The position numbers and the translations under genes were made by a program. Source: Turritopsis dohrnii (lineage: Eukaryota > Cnidaria > Hydrozoa > Anthoathecata > Oceaniidae). From it: 64,000 nt of DNA. The notes beneath the pieces are model-generated. The model did no database searches, was not told where the DNA came from, and saw only the letters and a list, made by a program, of their open reading frames with translations. Within the stretch, counting starts at the first letter, position 1; each line of letters opens with the position of its first letter. Location: assembly GCA_027922465.2 (NCBI GenBank), contig BQMF02000023.1, forward strand, positions 868,001 through 932,000, written 5' to 3'. Below are positions 55,113 through 64,000 of this stretch, in pieces.

Positions 55113-56352
55113 ATGTCTGTAAATAACTTCATTTACTGTGAGATTATTATATTGAATTTAGAACAACATGCTAAAAATTATCCTAAAAGAAAGAGGATTG
55201 AAGCAGGTTTGTTTGTGTATCTTAAATTTATTCTTCTATAATGATTTTTGGCATCAATATTTATTTTACTGAATCAAATTGAACTACTGGAATGACTATA
55301 GCCTCGAAAACATCTCATGAGTTGTCTAAATTAATGTTTTTTGTGATTCATGTTTTATCTTAAATAGTTCAAGATACCATGGAATCAGCAAAGGAGTTAT
55401 CTGGTGAGTATGGTAATCCCAATGGAACCATTAATAATTCTTTTAGTATTCAGTTAAAAATAAGATTTACTTTATGCATCATTACATTTTAACAGAAACT
55501 GCTATTTTTAATTCCTCAGAATACGAAATGTATGAAGAAAACCTGAGTGATGACAATGATGCTACCTACAAGCCACCAGAAGGTAAAAGATAAAATGTTA
55601 TTTCCAGGTAGTGGTTTTAAAAATCTGACTCATTGGAAGGTCTGTTGATACCACACAGATATTCAATTCAATATTTTATTGAGTAATGTTGGTTCAAAAT
55701 ATTAATGAACATTGACATTTCAGATAGAAACACAACATCAGACAGTGAGACAGAAGTAAAACAAAGACCCATGTCCAAAGTAGCCACGTCTGGTATGCAT
55801 AAACTTTATCTGAGATATTGGAATAGAATGGTCTACTCTCTATCTGTTTTTGTTCAAAAATACTTTTTGGTTTTATGTAGGTCGCAATTACTGTGTTTGG
55901 TCAGAAAAAAGTAAGATAGCATTCGAGGTTCAGTTTAATGAGCACTTAAAAAGTGATCGCGGATACCCAAGTAAGTTTGCCTGCAAACTGTCTTTAGTAT
56001 TTTTTTGAATTTTGGTCCTGCAGAAAGTTTAACTGCTAAGTTAACGATGAGTGGGAATTATTTTTGCTTGAACTGAAAATAGTAGTTAGTGCACATCGTT
56101 TTTTATTAGCACTGCATTGTTTATTTAACTGTTGCGATTGTATTTATGAGTTTGTGTTGACATTATTAAGCCTGTCTGACCAGATGATATTGCACTAAAA
56201 GTAGCTCTGTATTGCTGTTTTTTACCTAACTGAAATTGCATACTGTTTTAGGCCGAACAGAGATGGAAAAATTTGCTATGTTGCATGGTTTGACATATAC
56301 AAATATAAGAACCAGAATTGTGAATTGTCGTAGGTTACGTCAATCGAAATAA
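55113..56352 (+). CDS. six-exon mini-exon gene, all junctions phase 1
   Basis: Exons 55113-55206, 55368-55403, 55520-55582, 55724-55792, 55881-55970 and 56252-56352 join to 150 codons with canonical GT-AG ends. Every junction splits a codon after base one; the internal exons are 36, 63, 69 and 90 bases. The product opens MSVNNFIYCEIIILN, has a basic patch (YPKRKRIEA), acidic linkers (ENLSDDNDATYKPPE; TTSDSETEVKQRP), and a C-terminal helical region CVWSEKSKIAFEVQFNEH plus EMEKFAMLHGLTYTNIRTRI. The last part is like a W-x-EE…IKxxIxNxxR Myb/SANT-type module, tentatively. AATAAA overlaps the stop codon. The start could lie further upstream, since an acceptor before 55162 is also possible. No frame lesion is seen. 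Confidence 0.6.
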
Positions 56353-57141
56353 AAAAAAATGGCCAAAGATATGGGTTTGGTCGGTATTTTCTAGATTGAA
56401 ATCTTCACACTCACTGTGCAAGAAAAAGACAAATCTGCTAAAATACCTAAGCACAATTGGTTTTTTCATTAGTGAATTGTAAACTTTTTCGTTCGAATTC
56501 TGGTTTAGAAAATATTTGTTATATTATATCTATGTTATAGTTGTTATAGTATAGATTGTCTTTGTGAGAAAACTACTAATGCTCCTTGAAGAACTAATCT
56601 CTCAGTTTAAGTTGTAGTACAAAAAACCAGCCTTCATGCCCCAACAGCTGTACACTTAAAATACCTCTAATGTGACACACTCCTCTAAAAAGGAACAGAT
56701 ATTTTTTTTGCTGCATTTGTTTTTTTTGTTTGTTTGTTGTTGTTTTTCTTCATTCGTGCACATGTGCATAATAGACTACCTTATTCCTACTAATTTTCAC
56801 GCAAATTTATTTCATATGGCACTGTTACAGTGTAAATTTGTGCATGTTATAACTTTTGTGCAAGAACCGTTTTTCTGAAATGTATTTGAAGAAAAGTTAT
56901 GTCAAGAGTGAATGTGTGAAAATTAGCATGAAGAAAGGGTATTGTTTTGTTACTGATTGAGCTATATTCATGATTATGTTTTTAGAAAGTTTATGATTAA
57001 TTGCATTATACATTTGTTTACTTTTAATTGATTTATCTTTTGACTTTTGAGTGTTGGAAGGGAGTTCATGAAACCAATATTGGTGAATTTGTAATGGAGC
57101 TTTAGGATTTGGAATGGTCGCAATTGAAAATGATTTCTTAT
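56353..57141. other. intergenic, no gene seen
   Basis: AT-rich sequence with T-runs near 56700; short frames have no family resemblance. Confidence 0.4.
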
Positions 57142-57279
57142 TAAAGTCTGTTCAAAAAATATGTGAACTAATTTCAGTTACCATGTGGAAACCAGATTTA
57201 GCAAATTACATCAATTCCCTTGAGCCTGGTTTTTATATAAAAGCTGAAATCAGTCCACATATTTTTTGAACAGACTTTA
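57142..57279. repeat. 138-bp mariner-type MITE
   Basis: Arms of about 36 bases (TAAAGTCTGTTCAAAAAATA and inverse) surround a 66-base core. The TA at each end fits Tc1/mariner target duplication. No coding. Confidence 0.75.
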
Positions 57280-57330
57280 GTAAACACTAAATTTCTATTC
57301 TATTTAGAGCTGATATTTGTTTATGTATAA

Positions 57331-58921
57331 TTATAAGGAAAAAGACATTCGCTTAAAAATAAAGAGATTTTCTGTCATGCTCCTGTTTTTAGCGTTATCA
57401 ACAAGAAATTTGACACTGTTCAAAACTTTTGACTCTTCCTTTTCTCCAAATGTCTTAATGTTTACATTTGACTTTTCCATGGTTGGAAGGTTGAGCTTTT
57501 TGCAAGCAGCAGGCATGATGTAAGAAAGTTGTGCTCCAAGGTCAAACAAAATACGAATATTGGATGACTTTTCTCCTTTCTTGTCATTAATGACAGCTTG
57601 AGCAGTTTGCAGAATCCAATTGACTTTTGCTTTTTTTGTAATGTCAAGTTTGACGATGTGCCTTCTGGAAAGCAGACAGCAGCATGATGATTGCCTTCGC
57701 ACTTGTTGCATTTTATCTTTGAATCGCAATCTTTCGCAAAATGGTTGGTTCGAATACATTTGAAGCAACATCATTTATTTCCAAGAATTATCAAGCGAGT
57801 CTCTTTATCTTGAATGACTTCACATTGGTATGCTAAATGTTTCTCAGAATTGCAAAACACACATGTTTTCTTGGAAATTTCTTGAGATGGCTTTTGCTTA
57901 CGTTTTTCGGATGATGGCGGCGAGCGTTACTATGGTTACCGTTGGTCAGAAATGTCTCTGTTGAAAAGGGTTGTTTTTCATGTGATTCTTCAGTCGAATT
58001 TGAAGCAGATAATCGTTCACGAGCTTCAATTTCGTTGCAAAGGGTTTCAAGCATTTTGTCAATGTCCCATACTCCACGTCCCATTTGTCTGGACAGGATA
58101 AGACTAAGCTCAGCTGGGAATTTCGTGTTCAGGATCGGTATAAACATGGGTCCGTACTCCTTGGATGAGATGCCTAAGTTCTTGAGGCTACGAATATGAG
58201 TTTCTACATGGTCATACGTACGACAAAGGTTGACAGTGTCATCAATGGCTTTGACTGAGCCACCCAAGCAAAGGGCTTTCATGTGTGATGATATCAGTAC
58301 CTGAGTATCACCAAAGCGTTTTTCGAGAAGGTCAAAAGCTTCCTTGTAATTATCAGACGTAAGTGTGTAGCCGGAAACAGTTTCAGCGGCTGTTCCGCGA
58401 AGGTACGACTTCAAGTAAGTGAATTTCTGTATGCATGGTTATGTTGTGTTGGAGTCGATGGTACACATGAAGGAGTCGTAAAACATTTTCCATTCTAATG
58501 GATCCCCAGAAAACGTAGGGATGTCCAGTTTTGGCAACTTTACATTTGTGCTTGCCATGGATGAGGCTGTTTCTGACAAACCAAGTGATGAGGTAGCGAC
58601 AGAGGTATTCTTGGCAAGAATTTTCTTCAATTTAACACAGTTTTTCTTAACCAGTGTTTTGAAGCTGAGATGGGCTTTGACTTGTTTTTCAATAGCTGCT
58701 GCATCATCTTCCGAAAGAAGTTCCATAATCTCATCATTAATACCATTAATGTTTTCTAACTCAGTATCAAGTATTTCGAGGTAACTTTGCACATCAGATA
58801 TTTGTTCCTCGGTCAAGTTCTCAGATGGCAAAGCATCTATGGCTGCGATGGTGCCATCGTTCAAGGTTTTTCGAAGTGCTGCGAAAGTAGCAAGTTTCTT
58901 CTTAAGTAAACCAGCAGACAT
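57331..58921 (-). pseudogene. second BEL/Pao gag-protease fragment
   Basis: ATG 58921 opens MSAGLLKKKLATFAALRK; a DUF1759-type block follows (LPKLDIPTFSGDPLEWKMF … SYLRGTAAETVSGY) with an in-frame TAA between the two halves at about 58437. Three CxxCx4Hx4C-type knuckles (CVFCNSEKHLAYQC, CFKCIRTNHFAKDC, CNKCEGNHHAAVC) lie near 57690-57860 in slipping frames. The protease relic reads IRILFDLGAQLSYI (DSG changed to DLG). RT and integrase are absent; the fragment ends at 57331. It differs from the BEL element of the nest. Confidence 0.8.
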
Positions 58922-58955
58922 GGTGATTTAATCAGTTAAAAATCAAAGTTGAAGG

Positions 58956-58981
58956 TTCAAATCCAGGCAAGGTGGACCAAA
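58956..58981 (-). promoter_or_regulatory. possible primer-binding site of the second BEL element
   Basis: On the minus strand TGGTCCACCTTGCC, then GGATTTGAACC, is the complement of a tRNA-like 3' end (GGTTCAAATCC B-box-like word, then …GGACCA). It lies 35 bases before the gag ATG, where a primer-binding site is expected. The adjoining 5' LTR would be about 58985-59120, not confirmed. Confidence 0.4.
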
Positions 58982-59441
58982 AATGTGGGAACGGTGGAGA
59001 CATGACTGACCACGAGGACTGTATATTGTGAACTAAAAATTATATTTTTAAACCACGCTTATATTCTACAATGGCGTCCTACGGGCGGCGGAGGCGGCAA
59101 ATACATTCCACAAGTGGAAACAGGTTTAGGTTTAGCAGTTTTCCTTTTTCCTCTAGATTCCATTTTTTTGTGTAATCAAATGTCCACTGTATAATACTCT
59201 TGGGTGTCCACTAGACATGCTACTGGTTTAAGCACTCGTAAACAAAAGGGAACTAATAATAGGCAGTTAGAGAATTGATGCCTCATGGTATACAGTGTGT
59301 CTTCAAAAAAAAACTTGGAATGACTATAACTTTTTATTTGTTGTTATAATCAACTCGATAGGAAATTTTGTAAACTTTTCAAAATTAAAAAAACCAGGTA
59401 AGAAGAAAAATCAATTTTTGTCAACTATGCGTACCATTAAC
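58982..59441. other. possible LTR and flank, no gene
   Basis: Read leftward, TGTTTCCACTTGTGG near 59120 and a TATAAGC near 59070 could be LTR start and promoter; there is no second LTR to prove it. A CGGGCGGCGGAGGCGG patch lies near 59093. Confidence 0.3.
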
Positions 59442-59700
59442 TTTGGTGGCCGAGAGGGGCCATCGAGAAAAAAATTTCAAAATCGAGAAAAAAATTTCAA
59501 AATTGAGAAAAAAATTTCAAAATCGAGGAAAAAATATCAGGATGGTCAAACAGAGCCATTGAACACGGAACCAGATTCAGTTCCACGCGTAATGTATTGC
59601 CACAACTATGGAAAGCTCTTGGAGATGAAGAAATATTTTGTTCTTTATGTGGATGCAAGAGAAGGATGGAATTTGATTTGACGACCATGAAAACCGTTGT

Positions 59701-60395
59701 TTGTTCAAAAATTATGCTGGTCACCGTATCGATGTAATTGTAAAGTTTTTAGAGCTCCATCATGGAACAAAAATGAGTGTCAGAACACTAAAACGAAGAC
59801 TTAGTGAATTCGGCTTAAAAAGAAATGACTCTGAAGTCTCTGACGATGTATTAAGGGAGATCATTGAACATAAAGTCGAAGGTCTGTCATCTATGCGTGG
59901 CTATAGAGGCATGTGGCACTGTTTACGCCAGTCTTATGGAATCTCTGTCGCACGTGATAAAATTATGTTATTATTAAAAGAAATTGACCCTGAGGGGACC
60001 CGTGTTAGGAAAGCCAGGAGATTAAGAAGAAGAAAATACGACAAACTTAAACCATTTGGCTTTCCATCCATGGTTGCATAGATGGCTTTTCCAGGAAAAT
60101 CATTTGGCTCAAAGTTTCAAGGTCTAATAACCCCATTGTACCAGCTTATTTTTACTTAAAAAGTGTAGTCAAGTTTGGATTTTGTCCAGAAAATCTTAGA
60201 ACCGACTGTGGAGCAGAAAATGGACTTAGTGCGTCTATTCAATGCAAGTTTGTTTCATCTGTTAAAGGGCATACGTATGGTTCATCTCATTACAATCAAC
60301 GAATAGAGAATTTCTGGTGGCATTGTAAGCGAGGATTTATGTCTTGGTTAATCGATTTTTTCAAAGACCTAGTTTCAAGGAATCAAATGGTAATC
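59701..60395 (+). pseudogene. integrase-type (rve) transposase, internally deleted
   Basis: The text reads HRIDVIVKFLELHHGTKMSV, RTLKRRLSEFGLKR, MRGYRGMWHCLRQSYGIS, DKIMLLLKEIDPEG and RRLRRRKY directly followed by DKLKPFGF. In related proteins a WHxDGY segment with the first catalytic Asp stands between the last two, so a short in-frame deletion is inferred. After a slip: IHGCIDGFSRKIIWLK, LRTDCGAENG (second Asp), and YNQRIENFWWHCKRGFM (Glu). It ends abruptly near 60395 where the HECT gene begins to be read on the other strand. Confidence 0.75.
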
Positions 60396-60453
60396 GGTAA
60401 CTCATTGCACTTAGAATGCGCATGGTTCGTATTCTCTGCTTTAATTAAATTGT

Positions 60454-61889
60454 TCAGTTCGTCTGAGAATAATGCTTCATTTTCACATTGAGATAGTTGT
60501 TGTTTTCCTGCAACTCAAAATTAGGCACATCTCCAATATCAGGCTTTACTGAAGGTCCATCTAGTAGGTATGATGCAACAGCTGGCATAAGGTTTCGAGG
60601 GCCTGGACAGCCTTGTAGAAGGGACAGGGCAATGAGTATCCCAAACTGATAGAAATCCCCATTTGCTACCTTTTCAATATCATGTAAAAATGTGAATGAT
60701 GAATTCCCTTGCATTATAACCCTTGGAGTATCTTCAAACAGAAGAGCAAAAAATTCTTGCAAAGGTCCTCCCTCATCTACTGTTTCTTCACCAATGAATT
60801 GGACTTTAATAGGCTTAATACCTTTTAAGAAAAAACGTTGCAATTTTTCGTTTGTATCCTGCCATACCTTACGCCGACAAATAGCTAGTTTATACTTGTC
60901 ATCAGGGTCACTTGTAAAAATATCCTGCAATTTCTTTAACTCGTTATAGAAATTCGAATTCAAAGTGCTATCTGAACAAGTTGGGACACTGTCATTGACT
61001 ATTGATCCTTCACTAAATGTATTGAAACTTGAAGCATGCAATGAAGAAGTTGAGGTTTGGTTTGTAGAAAAATCCTGGTTATCAGGAAGTTGACTTACTG
61101 TTTCCAAGTTACTATCTACATCCACAATAGAATCTGACAGGATATTGTCTGCTTCAAAGTAATCTGGAATAGACATTTGATAGGGTAATGGTGGAGGTTG
61201 ACAGTGACTGTCATCAAGATAACCGAGTTTAATGTCATCACTACTCTTGTGCATATCACCTTCAAACTGTGATGTCATACACAAGTAGAATATTATTTGA
61301 GAGTACGGTTTGCACAGTTCTAATTTATAATGCTGTAGTGTAAAAGGTTTTGGCTCCTCAGATAGTGGAACTCCTGGCAAGCATATAACTTCTTTTTCAT
61401 TCGGATATAACAAGGAGTATTCCTCTAATTTGCAAAACGTTTGGTCATGAGATGCATGCTTATCTACTGAAGCTAACTTTAATTCGGTAGAAGAACACTT
61501 TTCAAAAACCTTTATTGGCAATTTTTTTCCACGTACAGGCTTCAAATTACCAAAATCACCCCTAGTCATGATACCAACATTCACAAGAACCGACTTTTTA
61601 CAATCAGCATTACCACTAGAACTGTGAGGCTTTGATTGGATTTAGGTTTCTTGAAATGTGATACAAGTTGTTTACGTTTTTCGTCCAGGTATTCTGAAAG
61701 TTTAAGAGGTCTTTTTTCAGCTTTCATCGATGCATCACCGACAACGTCAGTATTATTGGTTACTAATATATTTGATCTACTGGAATGGTCAGATTCAACC
61801 TTTCTACCGCATCTAAAGCAAAATCTATCCTCACTTTCCAACGAAAAACCACAACCGCGACAAAACACACCACAGCTCCTGTTCGCCAT
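60454..61889 (-). pseudogene. HECT-domain E3 ubiquitin ligase-like gene carried by the transposon, truncated
   Basis: ATG 61889 opens a zinc ribbon (FCRGCGFSLESEDRFCFRCG), a linker with KLSEYLDEKRKQL, a frameshift near 61620, then a Ser-rich middle and the HECT N-lobe: KVQFIGEETVDEGGPLQEFF, NGDFYQFGILIALSLLQG. The frame ends at 60454 before the C-lobe, which would bear the catalytic Cys, so it cannot conjugate ubiquitin. It is like the multicopy G2E3-type ligases of fish and cnidarians. It converges with the transposase, and both lack their C-terminal ends at the same place, suggesting one central deletion. Confidence 0.7.
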
Positions 61890-62250
61890 ATTTATTTATT
61901 AACCTTGCAAAATTACGGCTCCAAAAGAATTTTTAATTTTAATTTCTCGATTTTGAATATTTTTTTTATGATTTTGAAAATCTTTTTCTTGATGGCCCTT
62001 CTTGGCCACCATAATTAACAGGTGAATGAAAGGAAATGATTTATTCAAACAATGACAGTAATTTGAGAAATAATTTTCAAGCAAAACAAGTTTAATAGAT
62101 AGATATATTTTCTGTTAATAATAAGATTACAGGCTGGCAATATATATAATGTTACAAACAACGTAAAAACGTTACAGTTTCTATAATTAACTAAGTTTAT
62201 ATTCTCGTATTCTCGTAAACTTATAAATAACAAGAAAAACTCATAGAAGA

Positions 62251-62850
62251 TCAGGGTGATCTTATCAAGAACCTATTTCGCTTGTTCTTGTTGAGATAAT
62301 TTTTCAGAATCCAAAAATGTACTATAGATGTAATCTTTAAAAATTCATTGGCAAAATGTGTGTTAAAAATATTTTTCCATGTTGTCAGTATGTAGGAGGA
62401 GCATAGCCTTAAGTTTATATAAGATTCTCCTAGGATGAAGAACTTTTCTGTGTTAGCTGTTTGAAAGATATTTTCGATATGTTTACTAATGTTTTTTGTG
62501 TTGTTATTTGGTACGTTTTTTGAATTTTTCATTTTTATATCAATAGATATGGAGTCTCTGTCGCAATCAGAGATGTGCAGATCATTGTGCATGTTGTATT
62601 TTTAAATCATTGCTGACATAAATCAAAACTTGTACATCACGCTTATTTGTTCTTCATTCCGAATGGATTGCACTATACTGGGGGAGTTGGTAGGAGGAAT
62701 TTCCGTAGAATTTCTTATTACTAACCCAAGTCTCTGTGGTACATAGAATGTTGAAAGAGTTCCCACTATCTTTTAAGAGTTCCAAGAGATTTTCCATATT
62801 TACAGTAAGGCTCCTAATGTTAAGAAATCCCTAGTAGCCATCAATCTGAG
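62251..62850 (-). pseudogene. LINE endonuclease relic (CR1/L2-like)
   Basis: Minus-strand pieces GFLNIRSLTVNMENLLELL, FNILCTTETWVS, VLIYVSNDLK and HNDLHISDCDRDSISIDI follow the order of the CR1-type endonuclease N half (NIRSL, TETW, IYV, SISIE). FFILGESYINL replaces the usual GDFN. Slips and stops separate the pieces. Only the 5' half remains. Confidence 0.55.
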
Positions 62851-63039
62851 TGAGTGAGTTTTTAATTTAAATAAGATAAAGAATAATTTTTTATCAGAAT
62901 TGCGCAACTATACTCAATGAGAACGTTGCACTCTTTCACAATTTTCTTTAAAAATTAATTTATTATAAATAAAACATGCATACTTTCTTTCTTCTCTTAG
63001 TTTCAGAACATATTTTTTCTTTATCATTTCACAGTTCTA
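62851..63039. other. AT-rich gap, no gene
   Basis: No frame or repeat supported. Confidence 0.3.
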
Positions 63040-63837
63040 TTTTTTGTATTTACCAAGAATTTAACTTTTATCTTTGAAGTTAAAAAGCAATGAATTGGTT
63101 GATTGGTTCACCTGGAACTTTTTGTAGCTTGTGCACCAAACTTGTGCACCAAACTTTACGAATAATTGATTGTATGTTGCGTGGAAATTGTGCCTTGAAG
63201 GTTTTGATGTTCGATGCAGGTGATACCAGTGGCTTAACAACAGTGTCGCTAGCAGTTATCTTTGTCTTGAGTTGGTTGTGAGGAAGACTGAACGGTTATT
63301 TTTGACAATGGCGTTATTGATATGGTATGTTCCACTTTATGCCACTGACGCAATGTGAAACTCCCAAAGTGATATGCGGGTACAGCCAGTGTCGTCATTG
63401 GACAGGCAGTCCTTACAGTAAACTGTTTCAACTCGGTATGACAGCATGACGTGTATAGAAGTACAGTTTTCAATGTCGATATGTAATATACAAGAAACAG
63501 TTTTACTTATGTGTTTATGTAGATCTGATACTTTCAGAATGATCATTCATTTCAGAAAATTCATAATCTGCTTCTGTTTGTTCAATCTTAGAGATGTCTG
63601 TTACGATAACCTCATCATGGTAACGTTTGAATAACGAAGGTTTCTGTTTTACATGATTAATCGCAACAGCAGTCTTATCACTTGAGGCACTTTCAAATTT
63701 TGGCCTTTTCTCCGGCGAAAAACACACCACATGGTGGTAACTTTCGCTACCTGACTGAAGGACAGCATTGAAATATTGAATCCCATTCCTTGATCCTTTG
63801 AGAGGGAATAGATTTTGAATATATCCAATAACAGTTT
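63040..63837 (-). pseudogene. OB-fold protein gene relic (RPA-like), two exons
   Basis: The first exon begins after an acceptor at 63838 and reads ETVIGYIQNLFPLKGSRN, QYFNAVLQSGSES, VVCFSPEKRPKFESASS and DKTAVAINHVKQKPSLF to about 63527. The second region (63060-63470) reads SYRVETVYCKDCLSNDDTG, CTRISLWEFHIASV, and NNRSVFLTTNS, then FKAQFPRN. Two OB-fold-like strands with the W-E turn are visible, as in the relic at 2275-2860, but the copies are divergent. Slips and stops in the second part make it a pseudogene. Single-strand DNA binding is inferred from the fold. Confidence 0.5.
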
Positions 63838-63840
63838 CTA

Positions 63841-64000
63841 AATAATAGCTACAAAAATTTTAACACCCATAAGAAAACTGAACATGGAATTTTTTTGCTT
63901 ACAGCGTGAGCCTACCGGGAGACATGATAGAGAAAATGAAACGATCTAAAATTTCTCCTAATAAACAAACTGAATTAAAAACTAACCTTCATAAGGTTTC
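63841..64000. other. right edge, possible upstream exon of the OB-fold gene
   Basis: An ATG at about 63924 on the minus strand (MSPG, then GTAGG) could be a first exon; too little is in the window to decide. Confidence 0.25.

Larger units (their letters stand above)
59442..62013. mobile_element. integrase-type DNA transposon with HECT gene (IS3EU-like), 2,572 bp
   Basis: The ends TTTGGTGGCCGAGAGGGGCC and, inverted, TATGGTGGCCAAGAAGGGCC are flanked by ATTAAC on both sides (59436-59441, 62014-62019), a 6-bp duplication. Beyond the first 25 bases both arms are rich in GAGAAAAAAATTTCAAAAT-type repeats. It holds two convergent genes, a transposase on plus and a HECT-type ligase on minus. TAT-type ends plus a 6-bp duplication agree with what I recall of the IS3EU superfamily; this label is an inference. 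Confidence 0.75.

Noticed and set aside
58945..58981. tRNA gene on the plus strand
   Set aside because: Only the 3' quarter looks tRNA-like and the T stem does not pair; a retroelement primer site fits the position better.

Overview
The window reads as nuclear DNA of an invertebrate animal, most likely a cnidarian (inference). It is about two-thirds A+T by eye, genes have short GT-AG introns, and there is no bacterial-style gene packing. The protein families (OB-fold/zinc-ribbon proteins, HIRAN proteins, KIAA1586-like hATs, Polinton PolB, BEL/Pao, GalEa-like short-LTR Copia, HECT-carrying integrase-type transposons) are those commonly met as repeats in cnidarian assemblies. No rRNA, convincing tRNA or CRISPR array was seen. 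Almost all recognisable coding DNA is transposon-derived and much of it is broken. The best candidates for non-transposon genes are three plus-strand series of very small exons.

Layout. 0-3 kb: broken transposon-type genes, namely a C-terminal fragment running off the left edge, a helix-turn-helix protein with a PIP-box-like N terminus, a HIRAN-domain relic and an OB-fold/zinc-ribbon relic. 2.9-6.9 kb: mini-exon gene with a triplicated exon. 7.4-10.4 kb: antisense LINE with a 2A-like motif. 10.4-13.5 kb: second mini-exon series, split by a 1.84-kb inverted-repeat element. 13.6-16.1 kb: Penelope-like GIY-YIG fragment, broken hAT transposase, SINE-like repeat. 16.2-26.2 kb: decayed Polinton (integrase, small proteins, packaging ATPase, intron-bearing protein-primed PolB) without visible capsid or protease genes; its PolB is interrupted by a 1.64-kb inverted-repeat element that itself holds a SINE-like repeat. 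26.3-28.3 kb: second helix-turn-helix/HIRAN pair. 28.3-30.4 kb: no genes. 30.4-33.1 kb: two LINE fragments head to head. 34.1-35.9 kb: Gypsy derivative with an open 605-codon frame. 36.2-38.6 kb: Helitron helicase tail and a ZMYM1-like hAT.

39.05-55.0 kb is a four-level nest. A Copia element is split by a hAT (CCGAC/GTCGG duplicated), that hAT is split by a BEL/Pao element (ATTTC duplicated), and one BEL LTR is split by a complete, apparently intact three-exon hAT (TATATG duplicated). The uninterrupted sister LTR supplies the empty site for the last insertion. 55.1-56.35 kb: a mini-exon gene whose six exons join in frame, all at phase 1. 57.1-58.9 kb: a MITE and a BEL gag fragment. 59.44-62.01 kb: a TIR element pairing an integrase-type transposase with a HECT E3-ligase-like gene, both internally truncated. 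62.2-64 kb: LINE endonuclease relic and a second OB-fold gene relic.

The most unusual signal is that a helix-turn-helix transposase-like gene on the minus strand, divergent from a HIRAN-domain gene on the plus strand, occurs twice 26 kb apart. Motifs resembling PCNA- and SUMO-binding sites sit at the ends of these proteins. This looks like a two-gene mobile module that I cannot match to a described superfamily.
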